Shown one piece after another: positions 1 through 11,869 of a DNA stretch of 64,000 bases (the first letter of the stretch is position 1; every line of letters starts with the position of its first letter). The notes under the pieces are model-generated. The model saw only the letters and a program-made list of their open reading frames with translations. It ran no database searches and was not told where the DNA came from. Both the position numbers and the translations under genes were made by a program. The DNA comes from Prorocentrum cordatum (Eukaryota; Sar; Dinophyceae; Prorocentrales; Prorocentraceae). Where the stretch lies: the NCBI GenBank assembly GCA_963575745.1, contig CAUYUJ010019860.1, positions 491,116 through 555,115 of the forward strand. The letters are read 5' to 3'.

Positions 1-2920
1 GGTAAAACAATTGGGTGTCGCCGTAGCGCCGCGACGCCACGCACATCGTATTGGAACTTTGCCATAACTACTGGGATGGTGGACAGCTCATATTAAAAAC
101 CAGGTTCTCAGTTTGGACGTGCTTGAATACATGTAGCAGCTGCACGACTGGAAGGCGGTTCCTTCTCAGCATGCGTAAGCTTGCGCAAACATTACACATG
201 TGAAAACTGTTATGTTCAATACCCATGTCTGGCTATCCGCAAAGAGGTATGCAAGCCCGTTGTTTTCAACACGGAGTGCTCACCTGAATGGCAGGCCCGT
301 AAGTACTTGTCTTTCAACGGGACGCGTCTCGCCGTGAAAGTAAGTATTGCAAGGACTTGTCAGGAAGGGGGTTGTAACGTGGGGAAGTCTTGCCGCGACG
401 TTCCTGCATCCTGGGTTGACCCTGGTCTCCCTCCTCACTCCGGCGATGGTGACTGCGCAGGCGGCGCTGCTGACCTTTTGGGCGCTCTTGGCTGCCAGTG
501 ATCGGAAACGCTGGTCTTCGCGGCAAGCTTCGCGACCGTCCACGCGCCCCGCGTGCTGTCCGAATCATGATCTGGCAAATTAGCCGCACCGCCTGCTTGG
601 ACAGCGCAGGATCCGCTGGCGCCCGCTTTCGGCGGGGGTAGCGGGGGCGGAAAAGGCCCCGATGGCGGCGGCGGCGGTGGCGGTAGCAATGTAGCCGCGG
701 GCGTTGCCCACAACGCGCCTCTCTGTGAACCGCCGACAATGCTCCTGGGATGGGATCCCCTCGTCGCTCTTTTGTCCTCGCCCCGCCATGGAGACCACGC
801 AGAACCATGCACGATGCAATATGCAGTATGCTCTATATGCAGGCGCGCCTCGGCGTTGTCTTGGATCCTTCTCAGTTGGCCCCGCAGGCCCGTCAGCGCG
901 CTGGGCAAGCTGTTTGCTCTTAGGCCCTCAATGCTCTAGACCCTGGAGATATGGCAAGCCATGCGACTGCGAGGCAATTCCGCAATTCCCTTCTCTTTGA
1001 GGCCGCGAGCTGCGCGAAGGACGCGCCGCAATGGGCGCCGTGAACATCGCACATCGCCCGTCATCTCCGACTACCAACGCAATGCCGACACAATGCCGCT
1101 ATGCCACTGTGCCCAATGTAACTATCGGCCTCTGCGCCATGCGTTTACAATGCAATGGTCGGATCTGCTATGCGGCTACGCGCAACACAATGCAATGTTG
1201 CAGTGCGACTGCGGTCTGTAGACTCTAAAGGTCCGTGTTCTATGCCATGCCATGCTAGTCCTAGCCTCCCTCGCGTTATGTCGTCGAGCTCGCGGGCTCG
1301 GTGTCGCGGCTACCTCTGCAGCTCACCTCGCAAGCAATGGCTTCGAGCAGGTGCTCGACCCCCCAAACCTCGCCCATGCTCCTTGGTAGCAAACGGCCAA
1401 GGTGCATCGCGCATCTTGATCATTCGGCGTTGCCCTTTGTTCGCGCATGGCCCTGAAAATTGAAGCCATGCCAGCGCGTGACCGAGCGGCCCCTCTGACA
1501 CCCAATCAAACGTAAAATTGCCATCAACGATGCGTGCGCCGCGCTTGCAGCGAGCACCGAACTTCTTCAAAACGCGCGCCCCTGCGAAATCAGAGCCCGC
1601 CGGGCGTGCCCCGCCAAGGGCAGTCCTGGAGCCCGAGCCTGCTCAGCTTCCCAGCCGGCGAAGAGGAGGCAATGGAGGGGGGGGGGGCGCGAGGGGGGCA
1701 TGGTCAAGTCAGGCGCGACTGGAGGGGCTGGCAAAAGGGCCGGCGCCGCGCCCAGCGTCGCCTCGCGCGGCGGCGCGCGACTCTTCGTGGCTAGACATAG
1801 AGACGACAGTTGCAGAATTACATCCTCATTATGATCAAGATTGCTCTCCGAACGCTCCGGCGAATCCGCGCAGCCCGACGGGCCGCCGCGCGGGTCGCTT
1901 CCCGTCTCTGTCCTCCTGGAACTCTCTTGGATCTCGGAGCTCTTGCGAGCCCCCCTGGGTCGCTCATTTCTCCGACCCCCGCCCCCGCCCGCGAGCCAAC
2001 CGTGAAAAAACGACCCGCTACGATCCGTGCTCCTGCGTCGAGAAGGTACCCAAAAAGGGCGAAACTTGCGCCGAGTTCTCGCGCCGCGCCCAGCGGCGCC
2101 CGCCCCGGCACGCCATGGGCCACGAGAGGAGGGCCAGCGCAAGCTGAATGGATCAGGCTCTGGGGCAGGAAAAACTGCAAGGCCTGATAAGCCGCGCCGG
2201 ACTGCGGCTTTCCTCACAACGCCGGAATCAACGGGGCCTGGCCCGGGCCCCGCTGGACCCGCCCTCTTCGGTGCAGCCGCGCAGGCAACGGGGTGCGCAT
2301 GGCGAAGGTCTGAGCGACCTGCTACTCTAGCCTTGCACAGAACGCTCAGCTGGGACTCGACCGCGAATTCCCCGGCGACCGCCGACGCCGCGGCGGGCTT
2401 TGCGCCCGGGAAATGTTTCAACGAGCCCCCGCTCGAAACGAAGGCCAACAAACCATCTCCATCAACATCGATCCCACGAAGTCCCCAGCGCGAATGTCTA
2501 AACAACCCACCAACATTGGCGGGTCTTGGGCACGGTTAGACCTGGCACGCGTAGCAGAAATGTTTTGGAGAAACTTCCAGTTGCCACCGCGCGCCAGCAT
2601 GGGCCCTCTACGCAATACCTCACCAAATGAAAGCTGAATGGGCATGCGTGGTCCGTCGCCCGTGGAACGCGAGCCATATTTTTCTGCCTGCGCGTGAACA
2701 TGCATCCGCCGCTTGGCAACGCCGCAAGCGTACTGTCTTGATGACGGGCTACTTGGCGCCCGCGCGCCGGGGCGGGTCCAATGCAAGACGGAACGGTCTC
2801 CGTGATCCAACTGCGCGAAAGCGTTCGCGCGCGCGCGGCCGCGCGCGCGTGAAGATATGCGCCGACGTTCGCGCGTGCGCGCCCTCGGGAATGGTGCCGA
2901 CGCGCCCTGCCCGCGGGCGC

Positions 2921-2957
<37 letters not shown>

Positions 2958-5900
2958 GCCCAACGCAAGCTCCATGCCATATCGAAGATGGATGTCACCT
3001 CGGCTTGAGAGCACACAAGCACGTGTAAAGCCGAAAAGCTACACAAAGAAAACACGATGATGTATGCATCTGCATATGGTAGCAAGGCTTCCATCTCACA
3101 TGAAAACACCAACAAATACGTTGACCGATTGGCAACAGATGGGAAAATGCCAACATGTAGGAATCATGTTTCCGATCGCCCAGAGCGACCACCTCTTCTT
3201 AGAATAACAGAATACTTATGTGTAAAAAATCAAAACCGAAACGGGCAAACACAACATAAACGCGTGTTCCAGACCTCGCGAAGTAAAATTCTCAACTTTG
3301 TAGTCGGCATTTCTAACCAGACGTGTTGAATCGAGAACCGAATGAGGCAACCGCAATTTAATATTCATGTTTCAGATCCCCCAAGGCGACACCTCTGATG
3401 TTCGTTGTCTGACCTCGCCCGCGGCGGGATCGGCGGAAGAGAGGCGGCGCCCGCGGCGGCAGCGTTGCGCCCGCGGTCGCAGCGGCGGGCGCTGCCGCCT
3501 CAGCTGCGGGCCCTGCGCGCAGGCGCGCGCGCGCGTGCTCGCGGCTCGCTGCTGCGCGCTGGCCCGAATGGCAGGCGGGGCGCAACGTCGCGCGAGCGCG
3601 CGGAGGTCGATCGCGCGCGCCGAAAGCGAACCGCACCAACTCTTCCACGCGAGACTCCAGCGAAACAGCGTTCCCAGCGATGTCAGAACCAAATGTTGAA
3701 TTATACTTCCTGCGCTAACATGGTGAATGATGGGTCGCGTTCCCCGCGCGAGCGCGGGCGCGCGCGCGCTGCGCCGCGCGGAAACCGATCGGACGGGGGC
3801 TCGCCGCTTGCGCTCTGGGCCCCAGGAGGACACTCCATGCTCTTGAGCAGCCGCCCGCCCTAGCGCGCCGCATCGCGCGCGCGGCGCGCCGCGCGGAATC
3901 TGCCGGGGCGCGGGGGGTGGTTCCAGAAAGAAAAAAACGCGTTGTGTCAGTTGCAGTATGAACCCCGATCTGACATCATACGTTATCAGCGAGGTGCCTG
4001 CGTTAGCGCGCGCGCGGTGAGCCGCGCATAAATCAATGACGTAAGAGCGTGGCCAACGCAGTTTCAAAGCTTGAAACATGTTGCACTGGCAGTCTTGGTC
4101 TCGGCTTGAATGTATACCTGGTCTCAGTCAGTCAATGACTTCCTCGCTGCGCGCGCGCAGGCGCGCTTGCGCCGCGTCGGGTGCGCCATATGGAAGGTGG
4201 GCAACTTGACTTCTTTTCCAACATCAGCGGATGGTTCCCCCATTGCACCATTTGCGCTACTACTCGCGCGCTCGCCCGCGACGCGACGCATGGGCATCGG
4301 TCGCTCACTAGGAACACTCGGCACGGCGAACTGCATGGCGCCCGATTGCGATTGCGACCCGCGGTGGCCGAGTAGGTCTCCAAATGAGCATGGGCCCTCG
4401 CGCTCGCATTCTGTCGGCGCGGGCGGGCGGCGGGCGGCGCGGGCGGGGGGGCGCGTTGACGCGCGGGCTGACCGATTGCAAGTTTGAACCAGGTTTCTGC
4501 GGCGGCAGGCTGTCGGAGCGCGGCGCGCGCGCGATGAATTCTTTGATGTCAACATAGTGAAACTGTTCTCTGTTTCGCAGAATTCTAAACATGGCCGAAT
4601 AACAGAAAAAAGGTTCGGTTTCCAAACGCGCGTCCAGGCGCCTTTTCCCCCCGCGCCCCCCGGCGGGCGGCGGGGGGGGGGGGGCGCGCGCGGTTTGGCG
4701 CGAGATTCCACCATGCTGGCCCAGCAACTTAGCGACGCCTCAGCGATGCCAGACTGGGATTTCCAGCTAACCTGCGTCCTCGTGCACGAGCGCCGCGATT
4801 GCCTGCGCTCCGAGGTCGGCGGCGCGAGCGCGCGGCGCGTCCTGCACTGCCCGCAATCAAACTGGAAGCCGCCGCCGCTGCTTAGAGACCAGGGCGAGCC
4901 TCTGCAACGGCGAACAAGTGGATCCCCAAATTAACATGGGACACGGGTCCATGTGCATTTTTCGGTCGCGGTGAATGGCAGCGGGCGGCGATTTCTTCGC
5001 TGCCGATGAGAGGCCCACCACGTTGGCCTAGGAGCTAAAATGAACGCTTAGCAAGGACCAAACGTATCTCCAAAATGACATGATCACAAGTGCACTTGTT
5101 CCTTCCTGGTGGGCGGTCGGAGGGCGGCGCGCGCGGTGAATTCCTCGCTGTTCGCGACGAGAGAGCCGCTGCGTTGGGTTTCCTAGCTCTGATGCTGCGT
5201 GATCCCTTCGATTGACGGTGATCCGAGGCTGGCGCGCCTCGCAACGGACTGCTTTCGCCCGCGAAAGAACCATCGCCAGCACCTGCGAAGCCTGCGATCC
5301 TGTTCGAGAAGGCCGCTCCACAGAGCACGGCGCAACGAAAGTGGAGCGGCCTCGGGGGCCCTGGTTCGTCGCGGGATTTCCGATTCCACCCGGCGCCCGA
5401 GTGCTCGGCGAGGCGCGCGGTCTTGGAATGCAACTCTGACAGTTCGAACGATGCGCTTGAACACATGCCTTCCGTATCCCGCATGGGCAGCGCCCGCGCT
5501 CGGCTGGCACTTGCTAGCAAAATATCACGCCGTCGCTCGCGCAAGTGGGCCCGGGCCGCCGCCGCGACGACATTCGGCATTCTTCAAAACAGATGGAGTA
5601 GAGGGCGGCGTCGGCGACCGCCCGCTGCCAGCGCAAACGCCCGTAGTTACCGGGCTCGAGCTTCGCGCCGAGCGCGCCGCGAGGCCGGGGAGACGCTTCG
5701 AGACAAGGGCGCATTCGACCCGATCTCGGACGAGTTTTGGTAGGCCAAAGCTACGGGGGGGGGCGGGGGGGCGAAAGGCTCCTTCCCCGCCTTCCTCCCC
5801 GCGCCCCCCCATCCCTTCCCCCCCCTCTTTCTCCCTCGTTCTCACCCCCGCCCCTCAGCGCGCCCCTCCCCCCCGCCTTTCGCCCCGCCCCCCCCCCCCG

Positions 5901-6639
5901 CCGCCCCCCCATCCGGCCCCCGACGAAGCGGAGGGGCAGCAGCTGCAGCGACAGCTGACCCACCAGGGAGGGAGGGCGCGGGCGCTGGCGACCCCAGCAA
6001 CAAGCCCACGGCCTGCATGCAGACGACGCAGCGCCCTGCCAAGCACCCTCCCGGGGCACCACGGGCGGCGCCGAGGCGCCACCTCAACAGCGACGGGGCG
6101 ATCGGAGAACCCCTGCGAACCACCGCGGGCGCCCTGGGCCCCCGGCGCCGCAGAGACGCCGCCTGCGAGCAACAGGAGAGGGTGGCCTCAGAGGGCCCCC
6201 GCGAGCCCCCGCGGGAGCATGCGAGACTGCCTCGGCAGCGAGCGCCGACACTTGACGCCCCGCCTCGGACACGGGCGGAAGGAAGGCCGACCTGGAGCGA
6301 CGAGTCTGCAAATCCACCAATGGCGACAAGGTGCGTGGCCTGCCTGGAATCTCCCTCCCCAGGAACCACGTTCAGGGACGATGAAGTTTCCAATGCGCTG
6401 CCTCCCCCCTGGGTGGCCCAGCGCGCCCGCGCGGACCTTTGGGCAACGCGCTCGGCGCGGCCAGCCTGGGGCGCTCGAGAGACCCTCGCAGAAACCTCGA
6501 GACCCACTGCTGGGGGGGGCTCACGGCAACCCAGGCCACGACCCCACTGCTGGCGACGCGACCGCAGCCTCCGCCCGCCGCAACGCCGAACGCGATGCCG
6601 CGGATGGGCGATCGGGAATGGCGGAATGGAAGGCGCCAG
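1..6639. other. GC-rich region without recognisable genes
   Basis: I see no supported gene here. The open frames on both strands are what very GC-rich sequence produces: they are rich in Arg, Ala, Pro and Gly, overlap each other and show no domain signature. Dense GCGC tracts occur around 2.8, 3.5-3.9 and 4.1-4.5 kb, and a C-rich pyrimidine stretch lies at about 5745-5925. The only clean structure is the TA microsatellite near 2.93 kb. Confidence 0.6.
2923..2954. repeat. (TA)16 microsatellite
   Basis: An uninterrupted run of alternating T and A, about 16 units, sits in an otherwise GC-rich setting. It falls inside no gene. Confidence 0.95.
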
Positions 6640-7560
6640 CCCTATGCGCAAACGAAGCGGACCAACGCGAGAGCCGCCCTTTTCTTTCTGGCCCAGGGCA
6701 AGGGCGCCCCCTCGGACGCAGACGACTCCAAGAACTCGACGAGCCACCCCGCCGCAGTCGCCGCGCTCCGCGACGCCGCCGAGGCGCAACCGAAGGCGGC
6801 CCCCCCGCGCCCCCCCCCGCTGCAGAACGGCGCCGGGACGCCCACGGCAGCCAGGGCCTCGTCGGCCCAGCCGCGGCGAAAGGCATGTGCGCCCCATCCT
6901 GCGGCTCGCTCGAACCCCGACGCCAGCGCCGCAACCTTCAGCTGGGACAGGGCGCGCCTGTAGGACAGCGCCGGGAACGCCCGGCCTGTCTGAACACGGC
7001 CATGAAGCACGCGCACTAGCAAAGCTGCCGTGACTTCAGGGCGCAGATGCACCGCCTGGACACGACCGTTGTCTCGGCGCACGCCATGCGCCCCTGCAGA
7101 TGCGCGCTCGCCGCGGGCAGGCCGCCTTCAGCAGGCAGGACCACCTTGGAGCGGGGCCCGCCTGCTTGCAGAGGCACCAGCTCGGAAGCGAAACGCAAGC
7201 AGGACTGCCTGGCCACCACGAAGGCATCCGCCGTCGCAGGGTCGCCCAGCACCTCCCACACGCGCTGCGCCAGGGATCGGGTCTGTTGCGCCGAAGCCCG
7301 CGCCCGGCAGCGCCGGGTGACCACCGCTGCCTTGCTCGCCCCGCGCGCCAAGCATGACGTGTCCTCCGAGCACCCCGGCGGCGCGTGGAGCAGCCTGAGC
7401 ACGGCGCGGATCTGCGCGCAGCACGTCATCAGACTGGCCCCGCCCTGCACTGCAAAAGCGAACGCCCGCAGCGCAGACCCCGCTGGGGGCCAAGGTTCCA
7501 CCCCGAGGTTCCGGGCCACTTGGCCCCACGGGCGCGCTGGAGATATCTTCGAAATTATCC
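6640..7560 (-). pseudogene. Degenerate tyrosine recombinase (family 1)
   Basis: Read on the minus strand, the first frame (to about 7016) gives a helical core-binding-like domain (WGQVARNLGVEPWPPAGSAL, then a segment containing VARQSCLRFASELVPLQ) and ends in RRCICALKSRQLC followed by TAG. One base shift later the sequence resumes as VRVLHGRVQTG and reaches GAHAFRRGWADEAL, which fits the HxxR box of tyrosine recombinases. The final motif reads SGGGRGGAAFGCAS, where the family would be expected to have a Trp or His and then the nucleophilic Tyr; here Gly and Cys stand at those places. The frameshift near 7016-7022 plus the missing Tyr make it a pseudogene. The family assignment rests on recognising the boxes, not on a search. 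A DIRS- or Crypton-like element would be the likely source. Confidence 0.6.
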
Positions 7561-7654
7561 CGGCAAAGCAACCTGACAGCGATGTGTAGAAGCATAGCTG
7601 GAAGCATTGCCTTTGATAGTTTTGTAGGAGTCCTGTTGTGAAATTATGGTGTTC

Positions 7655-7885
7655 TGGCAGTCGCATTCGCATTCGCAATGGCAGTCGCAGCGGCAACGTC
7701 AGTCGCAGTCGCAGTCGCAGTGGCACTGCCAATAGTTGCAGTAGCCATTTCCAAACCAGCAGCAGCAACAGCAGCAGCAGCAGTAAGAGCAACAGTAATA
7801 GTACTAGTAGAAGTAGTAACGGTGGTAGTAGTGGTGGGAGTGAAGTGGTAGTTGTAGCGGTTGTAGTGAACGAGTAATAGCAATG
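7655..7885. repeat. Compound trinucleotide/hexanucleotide microsatellite
   Basis: Interspersed CGCAGT/CGCATT hexamers (7660-7730) pass into CAG, TAG and GTA triplet runs up to about 7880. Open frames across it encode only Ser, Leu, Val or Ala runs and are not counted as genes. Confidence 0.85.
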
Positions 7886-7944
7886 GGAGCAATAGGAGTA
7901 TCAGTAGAAACACGAATAGCAAGAGTAGTACAAACGAGACACTG

Positions 7945-9065
7945 CTATCAACTAGCCCATCTCCGAACGAGACACTGCTATCAATGGATTTAGCTCCGAA
8001 CGACTCACAGCTTTCGAAAGCTGTATCTCCAAACAAGACAGTGCCATCAATGGATTGCGCCCCAAACGACGCATTGCGATCAATGGATTTATCTCCGAAA
8101 GACACACTTCTATGAATGCGTGTAGATTCGAAGCACTCAACGCTTTCGAAAACTGTATATCCAAACGAGACCTTGCTCTCAATAGATTTAGCTCCAAACG
8201 AGACACTGCTATCAACGGATGTACTTCGAACGACTCACTGCTTTCGATAACTGTATCTCCAAATGAGACCTTTTGTATACATGCATTGAGGTCTAAACGA
8301 GACACTGCTATCAATGGATGCAGGTCCAAACGAGACACTGCTATCAACGGATGTATCTCCGAAAGAGACACTTCTATGAACGCATGTGGATTCTAAGCAC
8401 TCATTGCTTTCAACAACTGTATCTCCAAACGAGACCGTGCTCTCAATAAATGTAACTCCAAACGAAACAATGCTATCAACGGATGTACTTCGGACGGCTC
8501 ACTGCTTTCGATAATTGTATATCCAAATGAGCCCTCTATATAAATGCGTTGAGGTCTAAACGAGACACTGCTATCAATGGATGCAGGTCCAAACGAAGCA
8601 CTGCTATCAACGGATGTATCTCCGAAAGAGACACTGCTATGAATGCATGTATATTCTGACCACTCACTGCTTTCGAAATTTGTATGTCCAAACGAGATCC
8701 TGCTCTCAATAGATTTAGCTCCGAACGAGACACTGCTATCACCGGATGTACTTCGAACGACGCACTGCTTTCGATAACTGTATATCCAAATGAGCCCCTT
8801 GTATACATGCACTGAGGTTTAAACGTGACACTGCTATCAAGGGATGTAGGTCCAAACGAGACACTGCTCTCAACGGATGCATCTCCGAAAGAGACACTTC
8901 TATGAACGCATGTATATTCTGAGCACTCACTGCTTTCGAAAACTGTATCTCCAGACGAGACCCTGCTCTTAATAGATTTAGCTCCAACCGAGACACTGCT
9001 ATCAACGGATGTACTTCGAACGACTCAACGCTTTCGATAACTGTATCTCAAACGACACACGTGCA
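7945..9065. repeat. Higher-order satellite: 264-bp unit of eight 33-bp monomers
   Basis: The basic monomer is 33 bp with the core GAGACACTGCTATCAA. Monomers differ from their neighbours, but every eighth one matches. The marker monomer with GGATGTACTTCG recurs at about 8212, 8476, 8739 and 9002, a spacing of 263-264 bp. Because 33 and 264 are both multiples of three, frames stay open on both strands and give 11-residue peptide repeats (for example HPLIAVSRLDL on minus). I treat these as by-products of the period rather than proof of a protein. The same core recurs at 10.1-11.0 kb and, with a 36-37 bp period, inside an intron at 17.4-18.2 kb. Confidence 0.9.
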
Positions 9066-9117
9066 TCAATGAATGTAGCTCCAAAACAGGCACTCCCATG
9101 AATGGATTTAGCCCGAT

Positions 9118-9144
9118 GTCGTAGTAGTAGTAGTAGTAGTAGTC

Positions 9145-9213
<69 letters not shown>

Positions 9214-9225
9214 ATATTAGTAGTA
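9118..9225. repeat. (GTA)n trinucleotide microsatellite
   Basis: About 35 tandem GTA triplets with rare CGT and ATT interruptions. The ACT/GACTACT tract inside the Helitron-like helicase intron (11.5-11.87 kb) is the same repeat class on the other strand. Confidence 0.95.
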
Positions 9226-9530
9226 GTATGGGCACGGACTCGTAAGACCGGAGTCTCCACCGGGGTGCTCGGCGAAGCCATTGATGATGATGTAATGATT
9301 GAGTGCGATGATGGGATGATGACCGCGCTCCGTCGATGTGTTTTGTCTGTCTTTCTCGGGCCTCCTACCAACTCTTGGAAGACATCTTGCAAACGGAAGA
9401 GGAGCGCGCTGAGGAGCGGCGTGCGGAGCGGACAGCCGGCAAAACCTGCAGGCTGAGAAGCGCCGCAGAAACTCGCAGGCTGAGAAGCACCCGGCCGGGG
9501 GAGTCGGCCGGGGCAGCCTGCCGCCGTCCT
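9226..9530. other. Spacer with two GCAGGCTGAGAAGC motifs
   Basis: No convincing gene. The stretch holds GATGAT-rich sequence at 9280-9322 and, at about 9449 and 9477, two copies of the short motif that is also scattered in frame through the Helitron-like gene at 11-21 kb. Confidence 0.6.
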
Positions 9531-11010
9531 TTCCTCCTCTTCATTATCCTCCTGGTCGTCCTCCTCCTCCTGCTCGTCTTCCTCCTCCTGCTCGTCCTCC
9601 TCATCCTCCTCCTCCTCCTCCTCCTCCTCCTCTTCGTCCTCGTTCTGCTGCTCCTGCTCCTCCTCCTCCTCCTCCTGCTTGTCCTCGTCGTCCTCCTCCT
9701 CCTGCTCGTCCTCCTCGTCCTCCTGGTCGCGGGTCCGTGCCTCAGCCTCAGCCTGCCTCAGCCTTGACTGTGCTTTGACTGTGCGTTTGCTTCTGCTTTT
9801 GCACGCGAAGAACACGAGGTGACCTACAGTTGGCTCCGGGCATTCAAAATGTTTTCCGGGGATGGAGTGTTGGGAATACGAAGAGCACGAAGTGGCTCAT
9901 ACTTAGCTCTGGGCATGCAGAATGTGGCCTGGGAGTGGCGTTGTGGGAACTCGAAGAGCACGAAATGGCCGACAGTTGGCCCCAGGCATTCAAAATGTGG
10001 CCCGGGAATGGAATTCTGAGAACTCGAGGAGCACTCAGTGGCCTACAGTTGGTACCGGGCCTTCACAAAGTCGCCCGGGAATGGATTTCAATGTATCGAA
10101 GTCAAAAGGAGACACTGCTATCAATGGGTGTAGGTCCAAACGAGACACTGCTATCAACGGATTGAATTTCGAACGATACATTTGTATCAATGGTTTTAGC
10201 CCCAAAACAGGGGCTCTCATGCTCGTTTTCCTCTTCCTGCTCGTCCTCCTCCTCCTCCTCCTCCTCCTCCTCCTCCTCCTCCTGTTCGTCCTCGTTATGC
10301 TGCTCCTCCTCCTCCTCCTCCTCCTCCTCCTCCTCCTCCTCCTCCTGCTTGTCCTCGTCGTCCTCCTCCTCCTGCTCGTCCTCCTCGTCCTCCTGGTCGC
10401 GAGTCCGTGCCTCAGCCTCAGCCTGCCTCAGCCTTGGCTGTGTTTTGACTGTGCGTTTGTTTCTGTTTTTGCACGCGAAAAACACGAGGTGGCCTACAGT
10501 TGGCCCCGGGCATTCAAAACATTTTCCGGGGATGGAGTTCTGGGAATACGAAGAGCACGAAGTGGCTCACAGTTAGCTCTGGGCATGCAGAATGTGGCCC
10601 GGGAGTGGCGTTGTGGGAACTCGAAGAGCACGAAGTAGCCGACAGTTGGCTCCAGGCATTCAAAATGTGGCCCGGGAATGGAATTCTCAGAACTCGAGGA
10701 GCACGAAGTGGCGTACAATTGGCACCCGGCCTTCACAAAGTGGCCCAGGAATGGATTTCAACGTATTGAGGTCGAAACGAGACACTGCTATCAATGGATG
10801 TAGGTCCAAACGAGACACTGCTATCAACGGATTGAGTATCGAACGATACATTTGTATCAATGGTTTTAGCACCAAAATGGATTTCAATGTATTGAGGTCG
10901 AAACGAGACACTGCTATCAATTGATGTAGGCCCCAACGAGACACTGCTATCAACGGATTGAGTTTCAAACGATACACTTGTATCAATGGTTTTAGTCCCA
11001 AAACGGGGGG
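9531..11010. repeat. ~670-bp tandem duplication of CTC tract, 73-bp repeats and 33-bp satellite
   Basis: Each unit holds a CTC/CTG pyrimidine tract, a short unique joint (GGTCGCGGGTCCGTGCC at about 9727, and its copy about 670 bp later near 10397), three to four 73-bp repeats starting at CACGA (9813, 9886, 9959, 10032 in unit 1), and a short block of 33-bp satellite ending in TGGTTTTAGCCCC. A third partial block of the satellite end follows at 10.87-11.0 kb. Open frames through the tract code for Leu/Ser or Glu/Asp runs only. Confidence 0.85.
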
Positions 11011-11249
11011 TTTCAGACCTGTCTGTATTTGTGATTGCATCGTTCGGCACGCTCTCCCTAAGGCGCTGGTGTGTACCATCGTTTGCACAGCATCACCACT
11101 GCATGCAGGATGCAGACGGAGGAGCCCCGCATCTCACTACGCACGGGCACACACGAGCGCAGGCCGAGAAGCACCACGCGAGTGCAGGCTGAGAAGCACC
11201 AAGCGGGCAGGCTGAGCAGCACCGCCACAGAGCAGCCTGCGTCTCACGG
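11011..11249. other. Spacer with three GGCTGAGAAGCACC-type motifs
   Basis: Non-coding stretch between the satellite block and the stop of the Helitron-like gene. Copies of the short motif lie at about 11161, 11187 and 11210, separated by 23-26 bp, so here the motif is nearly tandem. Confidence 0.6.
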
Positions 11250-11476
11250 TTAAGCTCGTGCAGGCCAGCCTAGCTCCTGTCGGGCTTTCGCGCAAGCGAT
11301 CTTCGTCGCGGCAATCTTGTCCGCGAAAAGCTCGGCGAATGCCTTGGCGATCTGTTCCGGGGGGCCGGATTCGATGATGCTCCGGTCAGGCGAGCCGCGG
11401 CCCAAGAGCTGGCCGAAGCTCCTGGGCCGCGACAGGCTGGCGTAGTAGGCCAGCCAAATGGACTCCTTCTTGAGTC
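11250..11476 (-). CDS. Helitron-like gene exon 4: helicase C-terminus
   Basis: This exon encodes 75 codons after completing a split Gly codon: LKKESIWLAYYASLSRPRSF, then GQLLGRGSPDRSIIESGPPE, then a helical tail and TAA at 11250-11252. The block YYASLSRPRS is typical of the last helicase motif of PIF1-like proteins, where helicases carry VALSR. Its presence on the far side of the microsatellite is the main reason for calling the microsatellite intronic. Confidence 0.75.
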
Positions 11477-11519
11477 CTCACTCCATGACTATCAACACTT
11501 TTACTACTATCCCCACTCG

Positions 11520-11552
<33 letters not shown>

Positions 11553-11662
11553 CACTACTACTACTACTAGTACTACTACGATTACGAGTACTACTATTAC
11601 CACTATTACTACTATTACTACTAGTGCTAATACTACTACCACTACTATAGTACTACTAGCAT

Positions 11663-11698
<36 letters not shown>

Positions 11699-11702
11699 GA
11701 CG

Positions 11703-11749
<47 letters not shown>

Positions 11750-11816
11750 GACTACGACTACGACTACTACGACTACTACGACTACTACGACTACTACGAC
11801 TACTACGACTACTACG

Positions 11817-11863
<47 letters not shown>

Positions 11864-11869
11864 AGGGTC
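11477..11869 (-). other. Intron 3 (393 bp), GA-AG, filled with AGT microsatellite
   Basis: The exon ends CCGCCAG and the intron starts GACCCTGTAGT, a GA donor of the kind known in dinoflagellates. The intron ends GAGTGAG and the next exon starts GACTCAAG. AGGAC is repeated at both junctions. Joining restores FPPGLKKESIWLAYYASLSR in frame. About 11519-11865 is ACT, GACTACT and TACT repeats; read through instead of spliced, it gives a meaningless Ser/Arg and Val tail. Confidence 0.65.

Noticed and set aside
5199-7019. 606-codon plus-strand open frame
   Set aside because: Composition is driven by GC-rich repeats, no domain is visible, and its 3' part overlaps the better supported recombinase pseudogene on minus.
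7945-9065. Long open frames on both strands in the satellite, 11-residue peptide repeats
   Set aside because: A 33-bp period keeps all frames alike; no start, context or independent evidence for translation.
11478-11865. Poly-Ser/Arg and poly-Val C-terminus of the helicase frame
   Set aside because: The missing helicase motif lies beyond the microsatellite and joins in frame by a GA-AG intron, so the tail is intronic read-through.
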